In this document: positions 40,640-49,770 of the stretch, one piece after another
How positions within the stretch are numbered: position 1 is the first letter of the stretch
How the letters are laid out: each line of letters starts with the position of its first letter
NCBI RefSeq assembly: GCF_027214025.1
Contig: NZ_JAPWHB010000004.1
Coordinates: 552,087-616,086, forward strand
Length of the DNA stretch: 64,000 bases
Reading direction: 5' to 3'
Source: Parahoeflea alexandrii
Lineage (GTDB): Bacteria > Pseudomonadota > Alphaproteobacteria > Rhizobiales > Rhizobiaceae
Position numbers and translations under genes: made by a program
Notes under the pieces: model-generated
What the model saw: only the letters and a program-made list of their open reading frames with translations
Told to the model about the DNA's origin: nothing
The model's database searches: none

Positions 40640-41285
40640 TCCTTTCAAGCACTTGGGCCAAGTTTACGTAGTGGGCGGCAGGTTCACTGAACCTTGGCTG
40701 AACTTGCTTGCTACTCCCAAAACTACGGCAAGCTCCTGAATTCACGAGCCTGACGGCTTTCCCGGACGTTTTAATGCCCTGCGATCTCGCTCGTCCAGGA
40801 ACTTCCGGCCGACCGGCCGAGCCCGCTTCACAGCTCCTCCTATTCTGGTGTGTGCATCATTGTTTTTCTTGATGCACATTCGCTTTTGTGTGCAGCAAAA
40901 ATTAAATTTATGCACACAACACCAGGAACCAAGCAGACGGAAATCGTCACTCAAAGCCGTGCTGCCGTCGTCGCCTTCCAGGACTTGCTGCGCCTTCATC
41001 GCGACGAAAGGGCATCCCGCCTCATTGGCGCCATTGAGGAGCGAAAGCGCAACGGATGCACCTATCTCTATGAGAAGTTCCGTATCGGTACCGGCAAAGC
41101 ACAATTTGTCAGAAAGACAGCGGCTCCACGCCCTCCCCCCGACCATGTGCCAGTTGTTTTCAAACCAGGCTTTCCACGCTTCCCAGTCTGGCAGCATCTG
41201 ATGGACAATATGAACTCATGTGCGGTGATCGAACGTTCGATCGTAGAGACTTCTCACGTTCAATGCCCCACCTATTCGTTCAGGT
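40640..41285. other. gene-poor interval after tRNA-Val; possible degraded gene
   Basis: No gene can be supported with confidence. A + frame (open 40850-41524) is protein-like only in its first part (about 40912-41110, with RAAVVAFQDLLRLHRDERASR-like helical sequence). It then becomes Arg/Pro-rich and runs antisense through the next gene, as expected for a remnant. An AT-rich patch at 40849-40918 carries TGTGCATCA / TGATGCACA (40851-40859, 40870-40878) plus a further ATGCACACA at 40910. These could be a regulatory site or RNA. No integrase or direct repeat of the tRNA end was seen. Confidence 0.35.
41227..41242. promoter_or_regulatory. 16-nt perfect palindrome
   Basis: GATCGAACGTTCGATC is fully self-complementary. 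It lies 44 bp beyond the stop of the exported 160-aa gene. There is no U-tract, so it is more likely a protein-binding site than a terminator. Confidence 0.3.
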
Positions 41286-41768
41286 TCAACCACATGGCCC
41301 ATCAAGAGATTTTGCACCGCGCTCGACGATCGGCTCCCACTCCATCCCATCGCGGGCGGGATAACGGAATTCGATGTGGTGAAGGATGTCACCTTTACAG
41401 CCGACCGGACGTTCGACGCGCTGATAGAGGATGCGCCCCTGGTTTACGCCCGAGAGCACAAACCAGTTTTCGCCCGACGGCGTGTAGGTCAGCTTCCAGC
41501 CCTCGCTCTCAAGCGTGTCTTTGAGAAAGCTCCGGTAGCCAGAGAAACTACCGGTGAAATCGAAAGCGCCGTAGACGGTAATCGTGCCATTGGGTCCGTC
41601 AAATCGCTGGCCGTCACCGTTTTCCGGCGGTGGCGCTGGGGCGAAAGCGGCGGGGACATCGGCGCTGGTTCCGAACCGGGCATTCTGATAGTGCCGCCAA
41701 TCCATGGCCGCAGCGGTGCCGGCAGTCACGAGTGATATCAAGATCAATGAGAGGGTTGCAACACGCAT
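41286..41768 (-). CDS. small exported protein of unknown function
   Basis: 160 aa. Clean Sec signal (MRVATLSLILISLVTAGTAAA) then a single small domain beginning MDWRHYQNARFGTSADVPAAF, with ITVYGAFDFTGSFSGYRSFLKDTLESEGWKLTYTPSGENWFVLSG. Two cysteines near the C-terminus (PVGCKGD and DGPCG) may pair. The layout recalls small periplasmic proteins found near peptidoglycan or stress genes, but I do not recognise the family. AAGGAG precedes the ATG. Last gene of the five-gene exported-protein operon, 21 bp after DUF4424. Confidence 0.82.
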   Translation of the reverse strand: MRVATLSLILISLVTAGTAAAMDWRHYQNARFGTSADVPAAFAPAPPPENGDGQRFDGPNGTITVYGAFDFTGSFSGYRSFLKDTLESEGWKLTYTPSGENWFVLSGVNQGRILYQRVERPVGCKGDILHHIEFRYPARDGMEWEPIVERGAKSLDGPCG

Positions 41769-41789
41769 GCGGGTCTCCTTTGGGAAGGG

Positions 41790-42800
41790 TCAATTGTCCA
41801 GGGGCTTCGAGATCACGAAAAGCACGTCCAGATCCGAAAAGGGCCAGAATTGAGCCTCGCTCAACTCAAGCCGCGAAGGAGAGATGCGCTCGAGCCCCGG
41901 AAGACAGGCGAAGACGAAATCAATCGGTTCCCGCGCCTCAATGACGAGATGAAAATCCCGGATCGCGCCGCTCCAGTTCGCCGCAGTCTTGAGGATGTAG
42001 CCAAGCTCTTCGGAAAACGCCGTATAGGTCCTGCCATCGTTCTTGCCATCATGAAGCGCATGCACCGCTTTCCTGTCCTGTTCCGAGATACAAAACCTCA
42101 TCGCAGCCCGGGCCGCGTCCTGGTCGCCCGGATCGCCGCTGATGGGCGCATCGAAGCTCGATCCGGTCAGCGGTCGATATTGATGCTCGATCACCGTGTC
42201 CTTGCCGGCCGGAAAGACCTGGGTCCAGTAGAAAGTCGTCGCCACCGTCCACCCCGGCGAGGGATTGCCCTGCGGATCGATCCGGAGCAACCCAAGCGCG
42301 GCAAGCTCGCCCCACTCTGCCTCGCTCAAGCGCGAAAGCCCGTGAAAGGCAGACCGCGGATCTGTCGGCGGAATGTAGGACCCGATCGGCACACCGAGAC
42401 GGGTCAGTATCTCCGTCCGGTCAAGGCCGAGCGCCATTGCCTTCTGCTCGACTTGGGTGACAACCGGCGTTCCGTCGGCCCATGTCTTGAAATCCACGAA
42501 ATTGGCGGTGATGCCATCGCCAAAGCTATAACTTCCGCCGATGTCGCCGGAAGGTGCGGCCTCCGGGAGCGGGAAGGCAACAATCGTCTCGAGATCAGTG
42601 GCCGTTTCGTTGCGAAACACATACCTTACGCGGATCACGTCGGGAGAGATGTAAAGATCTTCCGATTGCATGGCCACGCCAAGCTGCTTGCCGAAAACCA
42701 GACCACCGCTGGCGAGACGGGCGGAGGTGTCATTGGCCATCGCCATAGGGGCTGAGACGGTGGCCATGCAGACTGCCCATGCCAAGACGCGGATATTCAT
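41790..42800 (-). CDS. DUF4424 exported protein
   Basis: 336 aa. Signal peptide (MNIRVLAWAVCMATVSAPMAMA) then the DUF4424 domain: NDTSARLASGGLVFGKQLGVAMQSEDLYISPDVIRVRYVFRNET, VAFPLPEA and VEQKAMALGLDRTEILTRLGVPIG. DUF4424 proteins are periplasmic and uncharacterised. The C-terminal half has paired cysteines (MRFCISEQ and FACLPG). Start 42800 is set by GAGGGA about 6 nt upstream; the longer frame to 42818 runs into the SH3 gene stop. It is 14 bp after the SH3 gene. Confidence 0.88.
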   Translation of the reverse strand: MNIRVLAWAVCMATVSAPMAMANDTSARLASGGLVFGKQLGVAMQSEDLYISPDVIRVRYVFRNETATDLETIVAFPLPEAAPSGDIGGSYSFGDGITANFVDFKTWADGTPVVTQVEQKAMALGLDRTEILTRLGVPIGSYIPPTDPRSAFHGLSRLSEAEWGELAALGLLRIDPQGNPSPGWTVATTFYWTQVFPAGKDTVIEHQYRPLTGSSFDAPISGDPGDQDAARAAMRFCISEQDRKAVHALHDGKNDGRTYTAFSEELGYILKTAANWSGAIRDFHLVIEAREPIDFVFACLPGLERISPSRLELSEAQFWPFSDLDVLFVISKPLDN

Positions 42801-42814
42801 GGTGTGTCCCTCGC

Positions 42815-43303
42815 TCACGGGTAGTATTTCAACGGATCATGGAACTGGGTCATGTGTCCTTCGAGCCAGTCGAACTCAACACCTCCAACGTTAGCGGCAC
42901 CTGAAGCGATGCCGCCGGCAACGGCCGGTTCCTGATAGTCCTCAACTGGCACATCTCCGGCTTCATCGTTAACCACACCAAACGGCGCGGCATTGTCAGG
43001 TCGCGGCGTATTGCTGCCGGGCAATCCGGGAAGAATGTAGTTGCCATGCGCCCAGCCGATGCGCCCGTCCTGGGTTTGGATGTAGAACCAGTCGCCATCC
43101 GCATCCAAAATTTCGACAATCGTTCCGGGCCCCATGCGGCTGATCTCTCGCGATTTCGCGGTCGCATATTGGCGCAGCGTAAGGTAGTTATCCCCGTTGG
43201 GATTGAGATTGCCGACATAGTCGGCAAGCGTCGGCGTTACTGATAAGAGCATGGCCTGCAGAATGGCGAATGCGACGAGTGTCATGGTTGCGAAACGTGT
43301 CAT
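42815..43303 (-). CDS. exported SH3-domain protein
   Basis: 162 aa. Signal peptide (MTRFATMTLVAFAILQAMLLSVTPTLA) and then one bacterial SH3 domain: DNYLTLRQYATAKSREISRMGPGTIVEILDADGDWFYIQTQDGRIGWAHGNYI. The remaining ~80 residues are low-complexity, ending HMTQFHDPLKYYP. SH3_3 domains usually bind cell-wall peptides. AGGAAGG about 9 nt before the ATG at 43303 sets the start, and a TTG at 43318 is rejected. It lies 11 bp after the preceding gene of the operon. Confidence 0.85.
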   Translation of the reverse strand: MTRFATMTLVAFAILQAMLLSVTPTLADYVGNLNPNGDNYLTLRQYATAKSREISRMGPGTIVEILDADGDWFYIQTQDGRIGWAHGNYILPGLPGSNTPRPDNAAPFGVVNDEAGDVPVEDYQEPAVAGGIASGAANVGGVEFDWLEGHMTQFHDPLKYYP

Positions 43304-43314
43304 CTTCGCCTTCC

Positions 43315-44022
43315 TCAATTTCCAGTTTCCGCCGACGGCTGGAACTGTTGCTGCATTTGTTTGAGCAGATCCTCGATAGCCGCTGGATTGGCGGCAGGAT
43401 CAGCCGGAGCAGGCACGGAAGCCTCAGCCGCGGCGGGCGTTCCATTCAATCCTGCCGCCCCCGGACCATAAGCAGTCAGAATACCGGTTTCTCCAAACAG
43501 CGCAGAGAACGGCTTTTCGCTCATCGGCAGCACCGAGAAAGCCGTGATCATCAGAAATCCGCTGCGGGTGCGAATCAGAAGAAGCCGGGCGCTGACAGGC
43601 TTGTCGCCTTCCGAGACCAGATCGAGCCCGCCCTCGAAATCCGCGCCCGCTATCTCAAAACGGCCGCTGACGAGTTCAAACGGCGTGCGGGCGGTGACCG
43701 CACTCATAAGCTGGCGGGCGACAATGTCGGCCGCCTGATCGCGCATCGCCGCGATGTCCGGCCAGGGATCGCCGTCCAGAAAGGTGACGGTCACCGAGAT
43801 CAAACCGGACTCCTTCGGCGCCGGGTCCCAGGTGTCGGCGCGCAGATGCCAGATCTTGAGAGCGGCGTCATCGTGATCTTCGAGCTTCCAGCCCCGCGCC
43901 GGTGGATTGAGACCAATACCCGATTTGCCAAGATCCATGGCGTTTGCGACGTCGGCCACAAGTGCTGTCACGAGAAGCACCGACAGCATCAACAGATAAA
44001 TTCCCGAATTGAGTCTTGGCAT
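43315..44022 (-). CDS. exported protein of unknown function
   Basis: About 235 aa. Signal peptide (GIYLLMLSVLLVTALVADVANA) then a domain starting MDLGKSGIGLNPPARGWKLEDHDDAALKIWHLRADTWDP, with VTVTFLDGDPWPDIAAMRDQAADIVARQL. Its C-terminal third is Ala/Pro-rich. There are no cysteines in the mature part, unlike its neighbours. I do not recognise a family. The second ATG (44022) is chosen because GGAGAG then sits at a normal distance; ATG 44028 is only 2 nt from it. It begins just after the stop of the 1625-aa gene. Confidence 0.8.
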   Translation of the reverse strand: MPRLNSGIYLLMLSVLLVTALVADVANAMDLGKSGIGLNPPARGWKLEDHDDAALKIWHLRADTWDPAPKESGLISVTVTFLDGDPWPDIAAMRDQAADIVARQLMSAVTARTPFELVSGRFEIAGADFEGGLDLVSEGDKPVSARLLLIRTRSGFLMITAFSVLPMSEKPFSALFGETGILTAYGPGAAGLNGTPAAAEASVPAPADPAANPAAIEDLLKQMQQQFQPSAETGN

Positions 44023-44033
44023 GCACATCTCTC

Positions 44034-47000
44034 CTATTCCGGGCCGGCGATCCAGCGCCCTCCATCGGTCTGGTAGTCGTTTCCGGCGGTCCAGCTACCG
44101 GTGAAAAATCCGTTGGCAAAGGCTCCCCTCACGGTCCCTGTGATCGAAACGCGCCCGAAATGGCCGGAGGAATCGATAAGGTAACCACTCAACGGAACGC
44201 CGAACTGGTTGCCGTCGGCATTGCCCCGGAAGGTCAGGTTGATCTGGTCACCTTCATAGGTGCCGGTGATCTGGCCATTGACCTGGCCATTGGAAAACTC
44301 GAAGGAAAGACGGCATAGTGGCGCGCCTTCAACAGAGCCTGAATAGCGTGTCGGCTGAGGCGTTGACGGCGCTTCCATCGACTTGGGCTCGGCAGGCTGT
44401 GGTGCCTGTTGTGCCGTGCGCTCCGCATCTGCAGCCTGCCTTGCCGCCTCTTCGGCCTGGCGCTGGGCATCGACCTGAGCCTGCTGTTCCCTGACGATGG
44501 CTTCTTCGATGAGCACACTCACCTGCTCCAGATTGGCAACGCGATCGGGATCGGCACAGATCGAGACGCTTTTGCGCAGCGCTTCCAAGCCCCCAGTCCG
44601 ATCACCTGCCCCAAGCAGATCGCTACCCCGGATCCAGCTTGCTTCGGCCTCCGCGTAGCGCGCACCACCTGGCTCGCAGGCCTTCGCGGCCTGCTTGACT
44701 GCATCTTCGATGCTGGTCGATGCACCCGGTTCGCTAGCGTCGCCGGAAACCTCGCCGTCACGTTCCTCGGAGACGCGCAATTGCTGCCTTAGGGTTGCGA
44801 GCTGCGACTGGCGCGTGTCATCCGGACAGTCCCCGACGCTCATCTCCAGAAGGGCTACGCCCGCGCCGCTTTCACCACTGCCGATCAGCGCGATGCCGCG
44901 CCGCCAGGCATCCTGGGCAGATGCATACCGGTCGCCGCCCGGCAGGCAGGCGCCAGCCTCCCCGGACTGCTCAGCAGCCGCCGCTTCAAGCTGCGTCTTC
45001 AAGCGGTCGAGCTGGGACTGACGTTGGGGGTCAGGACATGTGTCGAGGCTCCGCTCCAGAGCCACGACGCCTGCCTTATGATCGCCGGTGCCCAGCAGGG
45101 ATAGACCCTGCTGCCAGTTGCTCATCGCTTCCGCATAATCCCTACCGCCGGAGCTGCAATCAGCGGCTGGCAAGGGGGGCTGAGACGTTTGGGCCCCTGC
45201 CCCGCCAAGCTGCTGGCGCAGGGCCGTGAACTGGGATTGACGCGTTGGATCGGGGCAGACGACCAGACTTGCCTCCAAGGACCCGAGGCCAACCTCTGCA
45301 TTGCCCGCCGAGATCATCGAAAGCCCCCGGGTCCACAACTCGACAGCGGCCGTATATTGCGGCGAACCGATCGCGCATGCTGCAGCTGCCGGCGGCGGTG
45401 CCGGTTGCGGCGGTGCGGGTTGCGGCGGCAGTGGTGAAAATGGCGGCGGACTAGCGGGCTCTGGCGTTGTGGTGGGACTGGCAGGTGCCGGCGCCGCCGT
45501 GATGGGTTGTTTCGCGACAGGTGCAGGTATGCCGGGAGCCGGCATCGGACGAGCGGGCTCTTGCTTCTGCGTCAAAGGTTGGCTGTCCGATACGTCAGCC
45601 GCGTCCGGAACCGGTGCGGGTTTGGATTCGACCGACCCGGATTTGTCCGCGGGTGGCTGACCTTGCGCCTGAACGCTCAGGCTGATCGATCCCGACGCGA
45701 GTTCGACGCCGTTCTTGTCCGTGGCTATCACCCTGGCCTCGATCTGCCCCGCTTGAGCCCGCGAGACGGTCGGCGTCTGCGAGATCTCGTTTGAGATCGA
45801 GGTGCCCTCATTGACCGACCAGCGCCAGCGGACTTCGCCCGGCGTATCGTCGCCCGCAAACCCGGCACGCAAGTCGATCTCCTGTCCGTCGACATATTGC
45901 CCGTCGGGCAGATCGACCAAACCGCCGCTGGCTCGGTCCCAGATTTGCGGCCGCGGCCCACGCGACCTCGCCGAGACATCGAGACTTCCAGCCTCCAGAC
46001 TGTAGCTGCCCGAAACCGAACCGATCTCGTCGCCGTAAAAGGCGACATTGGCGGTGGCCTCGAGCGTTACAGACTTGCCCGCCGCACCGGAAAAGCGGAT
46101 CTCGGAGCCGTTATCATTGAGCTCCTCCCGGTTGGCGGTCGGCGGCTCCAGCCACCGGACCGTCCAGTATTTCGGCGAGACCAACGGAGTCGCGACGACC
46201 GTCGCCTTGATCTTCGATCCAGCCTTGGCCCCCGAGGCCGGATCGAACTTGATCGAAAGCGATGGCGCCAGCACATTTACGGTCTGCTGCTCGGTCTCGG
46301 CGACGGTCGCCCCCTGCTTGACCACCTGGGCCCAGATCTTCATTTCACCAACACGCTCGAAGGTCGCAAATGTCCGGCCATCGCTTGACGTCGTCGGTTC
46401 GAAGGTGACGCCCTCACTGCCGTGCCAGATATAGTCAAGGCTTGGCAACGGCCGGGCTGGACCGAGATCTTCGGTGTCATCGGCCCGTCCGATATACACA
46501 CTTGCACCATCGGTTCCTGACGGCGTGACCTCGCAGTCGGTAAACGGGTTGGTGCTGTTCGGGTCGCACTCATCGGTTCCACCGGCGATGTCCTCGCCTC
46601 GGTAGGGCGTCGAGATCTGAACGGTTTCGCCAAGATAGACCTGGCCACGCGCAATGGTAAGGCTGACAATGTTGTCGGATCCGGGAGCCGATGGCGCTGC
46701 CTCATTGCCGGCCCCGGCAACGTCCTCGCCGGCCTCGTCCGCCGGACCGTCATCGGTCTGGTCCATTGAAGTCTGCTCCGGCGCGTCGGCTGAAGCGGGG
46801 GCTTGATCCGTGTCGGATTCTGCTGGGTCTGGCTTGACCGGAACCGGCGGCGCATCCACATCACCTGCGTCGTCGGTTCCAGCATCCACATCACCTGCGT
46901 CGTCGGTTCCAGCATCCGCATCCGTCTCGGTCCCGGCCGCTGCAGCGGTATCATTACCCACTGTCTCGGCACCAGGCACATCACCTGCCGGCTTGGCGGG

Positions 47001-48911
47001 CTCGGCGGCCTGTGCGGGTTGTGCGGGCGCATCCTGCGCGGTTGCCTGCTGGGCCGACGATTGTTGCGACTCTTGTGGGACAGGTCGCGGGCTCACGGGC
47101 TGCGGCTTGTCCACCGCGGCAGGTGCAATCTGCTTTGCGGCAGGTTCACCCTCGACCGACCGCTGATCTCCGTCCGCATCTGCCATGCCGACGGCATCTT
47201 CCCCGCCATCAGCGTCCGGCTTTGCATCAGCATCTGCCTCCGGCACAGCCTGCACAGCCTCTTCGCGAGCCATGTAGATCGTCTTGAACCTGCGCTCGGC
47301 CGAAAAGCTCAGCGACTCCAGCGCGGGCTTGAATCCTACCGCATCGACTTCGACGCTCAGTGGATGGCGGATGTCGACCAGCGCCTCGATCCGGGTGTAT
47401 TCCGACACCCGCCTCTTTTTGGCCCCGGCCTCGCCGAAAACCAGCGGCATGCCGTCGATCCGGATGTCGGTCACATCAGGCGACAGCTCTCGGTCAAGCG
47501 GATAGACATCGATGGTTACAGAAGCAAGATGGCGATAGCGGTCCGCCAGGTCACGCATCAGCCGACGCATCCGCGGATCATAAAGGCACAAGCCTGTAAT
47601 TTCCGCGGGACTTGTAATCGCCGGCTTGAGCACTGTCTCGCTCGGCGCGCTGATCGCATCGAAATTGTCGAGGACATTGACCTCGCGCAAGATCGCACGA
47701 AAATTCCTGTCCGAAAAAAGCCTCGCATAGTCATCGCATTCGGGCTTAGCCACGACGGCTTTCGACCGGGTGACAACACGCGCAAGCGCCATGAACACGG
47801 CCGGGGTGGCGCGCTTGCTGTTGGAGGCGATCCTGCTTGACTTGAGCGCACGGAACGGATCAAGCAGATCCGGCTGATTGTCCGACGTCAGATAGGCAGC
47901 AACATCATGGTCCTTGTCGTAGAAGAACGTTTCGTTGCTTTCGGCATGGGTCCAGACGAGCACCGGCTTGAGCAGCGATTGCAGCTCGTAATTGGTATAG
48001 AAATTGATGCAGGCTCCGCCCTTGATGTGTTCATCGAGCGCCTTCAGTTCTGCCGACAGCACGCCAAGCTGACCACAGATCGACCCGTCGCGAGCATTAA
48101 GGATCTTGGTGTTCAGCTCTTCGAGCGCCTGGGTGAACTGTTCGGTCGCATCGATGTAGAAATCCAGAAGACTGCCAATGGCAGGAATGGCCTCGGTGAG
48201 GTCCTTCATGGCACCGATCACGTTTCCTATGGCCTTGAGGCTGCTGATCGGCGAGTCCGGATCGACATTCGAAGGATCGAACAGGGCGACAAAATCCAGC
48301 ATGTCGCCGACCTTGCTGATATACCCCGACCCCTTCTCGAAACGGTCTTTCAATTTGTCGAGTTCTTTGAAAACCCCTTTTTTGCGCAGGTTCCGCTCGT
48401 AGCCGCTGAGCTGATACATATAGCCGTAGAGTTTTTCGCGGCCCTGCTTGTCGACAAGCAACTTGAGCAGTTTCTCGGTATCGGGGATACCGATCTGGAT
48501 GCCGAGCTTCTCCTCCACCTTCTTCATCTCCTCAACGAACTCCTTGCCCAACACCTGCTTGAGCAATTCGTCGCGCCCGGCGACCAGTTCGCCTGCGAAG
48601 AGATCGTTGATGTCCTTCCTCGAAGCGTTCTGGGTGCGTTCGGTTGTCGCCTCACGCCAATTGGTTACAGAGCTTTGGATGGACTTGATTTTTTTATAAA
48701 GGTTGGTGAAATTGTCCTTGGCATTGTCGAAGGCGGTTTTGACCTCCGAATGCATTTCCTGGTAGACTTTCTGCTCCGCTTCGTCCTCGGCAAACGTATT
48801 GTGAGGCACCACGAAGGCGAAGCAGACGGCAAGGAGCATAAGTACAATGGCTCGCCGGCCTGACGTGGCCAAAGAACCCATCCAGGGTAATGCAATCAGC
48901 CGCCAGCTCAT
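44034..48911 (-). CDS. giant exported multidomain protein with cysteine-bracketed TPR-like repeats
   Basis: 1625 aa. Signal peptide (AIVLMLLAVCFAFVVPHNTFA), then about 540 residues of helical domain containing RDGSICGQLG (about 270-280), which resembles a stretch of the 598-aa protein upstream. A 180-residue acidic/Pro/Ala linker (about 560-740) follows, then two beta-rich Ig-like segments (about 750-1075) and a Pro-rich hinge. Four tandem helical repeats (about 1175-1462) each run C-x2-G-x3-Y...W-x2-G...L...C-x-D. Last is a small beta domain (RYSGSVEGAPLCRLSFEFSNG to RWIAGPE). No transmembrane anchor or secretion tail is seen, so it is probably periplasmic. No family or function recognised. 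Confidence 0.85.
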   Translation of the reverse strand: MSWRLIALPWMGSLATSGRRAIVLMLLAVCFAFVVPHNTFAEDEAEQKVYQEMHSEVKTAFDNAKDNFTNLYKKIKSIQSSVTNWREATTERTQNASRKDINDLFAGELVAGRDELLKQVLGKEFVEEMKKVEEKLGIQIGIPDTEKLLKLLVDKQGREKLYGYMYQLSGYERNLRKKGVFKELDKLKDRFEKGSGYISKVGDMLDFVALFDPSNVDPDSPISSLKAIGNVIGAMKDLTEAIPAIGSLLDFYIDATEQFTQALEELNTKILNARDGSICGQLGVLSAELKALDEHIKGGACINFYTNYELQSLLKPVLVWTHAESNETFFYDKDHDVAAYLTSDNQPDLLDPFRALKSSRIASNSKRATPAVFMALARVVTRSKAVVAKPECDDYARLFSDRNFRAILREVNVLDNFDAISAPSETVLKPAITSPAEITGLCLYDPRMRRLMRDLADRYRHLASVTIDVYPLDRELSPDVTDIRIDGMPLVFGEAGAKKRRVSEYTRIEALVDIRHPLSVEVDAVGFKPALESLSFSAERRFKTIYMAREEAVQAVPEADADAKPDADGGEDAVGMADADGDQRSVEGEPAAKQIAPAAVDKPQPVSPRPVPQESQQSSAQQATAQDAPAQPAQAAEPAKPAGDVPGAETVGNDTAAAAGTETDADAGTDDAGDVDAGTDDAGDVDAPPVPVKPDPAESDTDQAPASADAPEQTSMDQTDDGPADEAGEDVAGAGNEAAPSAPGSDNIVSLTIARGQVYLGETVQISTPYRGEDIAGGTDECDPNSTNPFTDCEVTPSGTDGASVYIGRADDTEDLGPARPLPSLDYIWHGSEGVTFEPTTSSDGRTFATFERVGEMKIWAQVVKQGATVAETEQQTVNVLAPSLSIKFDPASGAKAGSKIKATVVATPLVSPKYWTVRWLEPPTANREELNDNGSEIRFSGAAGKSVTLEATANVAFYGDEIGSVSGSYSLEAGSLDVSARSRGPRPQIWDRASGGLVDLPDGQYVDGQEIDLRAGFAGDDTPGEVRWRWSVNEGTSISNEISQTPTVSRAQAGQIEARVIATDKNGVELASGSISLSVQAQGQPPADKSGSVESKPAPVPDAADVSDSQPLTQKQEPARPMPAPGIPAPVAKQPITAAPAPASPTTTPEPASPPPFSPLPPQPAPPQPAPPPAAAACAIGSPQYTAAVELWTRGLSMISAGNAEVGLGSLEASLVVCPDPTRQSQFTALRQQLGGAGAQTSQPPLPAADCSSGGRDYAEAMSNWQQGLSLLGTGDHKAGVVALERSLDTCPDPQRQSQLDRLKTQLEAAAAEQSGEAGACLPGGDRYASAQDAWRRGIALIGSGESGAGVALLEMSVGDCPDDTRQSQLATLRQQLRVSEERDGEVSGDASEPGASTSIEDAVKQAAKACEPGGARYAEAEASWIRGSDLLGAGDRTGGLEALRKSVSICADPDRVANLEQVSVLIEEAIVREQQAQVDAQRQAEEAARQAADAERTAQQAPQPAEPKSMEAPSTPQPTRYSGSVEGAPLCRLSFEFSNGQVNGQITGTYEGDQINLTFRGNADGNQFGVPLSGYLIDSSGHFGRVSITGTVRGAFANGFFTGSWTAGNDYQTDGGRWIAGPE
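46852..46911. repeat. 30-bp perfect tandem duplication inside the giant gene
   Basis: Two exact 30-bp units (46852-46881, 46882-46911) encode DAGTDDAGDV twice in the acidic linker. The duplication keeps the frame and is typical of expanding low-complexity linkers. Confidence 0.9.
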
Positions 48912-49063
48912 GAAAATAATATCTCTTCCCCCTGCCCTCCGGCGTCAGAAAGGCTTCTTTCAAGGCGTAATGACAACAGCTTTGCGCTGCCTGATCATTG
49001 ACCGAAGTCAAGTCAGGAACCGATTTCGAGGTTTATACAGCCCCTACTGAAACAGGGATTTGG

Positions 49064-49663
49064 ATGATGTCACACCCGATAGCCTGGGCGGTCAATGTGC
49101 CTCTCCTGACGACACCGATCATTGTCAGGCAGCTTGCAGCCGTGATCTTGATCCCGCTCGCAATTCTTGCACTGCTGTTGATCGGTCTGGCTTGGTTCGA
49201 AGGCAATTTGCACCAACTGGGCGCCATCCTTCGGGCGATCTTCGGGGTTTCGGCAATTCTGTTGGTTCTCGTGCTCGCCGCTATCGTGCTGTTTTTCAAC
49301 AATCGGATGACGGTGAGTTTCGAAATTGACGCGGACGGAGTCAGATCCCGTGTCGTTGACAGGCGCGCAAAATTCGGCCGCACCTTGGCGATTGTTCTGG
49401 GCGCGCTGGCGCGCAACCCAACCGTCGCCGGCGCGGGACTTTTGGCCCGAAGCAACTCATCGCGATTCACCGAATGGCATGAAATTCAATCGCTCGAAAC
49501 CGATCAGAAGAGACATATTGTTTTGCTGCGAGGCAATCGGCTGGTTCTGGACGCCGTATTCTGCACGAAGGACAACTTCATGGATGTCAAATCCATAATT
49601 GAGAAAGAGGTACACAGGTCGCGAGAGGCGACACGCAAGGCTAACGAATTGGGTAGGACATAA
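49064..49663 (+). CDS. inner-membrane protein of unknown function, inverted between the giant genes
   Basis: 199 aa. Two hydrophobic helices near the N-terminus (QLAAVILIPLAILALLLIGLAW and GVSAILLVLVLAAIVLFF) are followed by a soluble domain with a PH-like feel (MTVSFEIDADGVRSRVVDRRAKFGRT ... FTEWHEIQSLETDQKRHIVLLRGNRLVLDAVFC). The sequence pattern of two helices plus a short beta-rich domain resembles bacterial PH/YcxB-like proteins, but that is a weak impression. AGGGAT about 6 nt before the ATG at 49064 sets the start. It is transcribed opposite to both flanking giant genes. Confidence 0.78.
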   Translation: MMSHPIAWAVNVPLLTTPIIVRQLAAVILIPLAILALLLIGLAWFEGNLHQLGAILRAIFGVSAILLVLVLAAIVLFFNNRMTVSFEIDADGVRSRVVDRRAKFGRTLAIVLGALARNPTVAGAGLLARSNSSRFTEWHEIQSLETDQKRHIVLLRGNRLVLDAVFCTKDNFMDVKSIIEKEVHRSREATRKANELGRT

Positions 49664-49770
49664 ATATCGGACAGATTGCGGTTGGCGAAACTACGTCCGG
49701 CCAAGAGAATACACGACGCGGAACGCTACCACTAGCCTTCGCCATTTGCTCCGCCGATTGTTCGGAAAGT

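Noticed and set aside
40742..41197. 151-aa minus-strand frame after tRNA-Val
   Set aside because: It reads through the AT-rich dyad patch opposite another weak frame. Neither strand gives a recognisable protein, so the interval is described without calling a gene.
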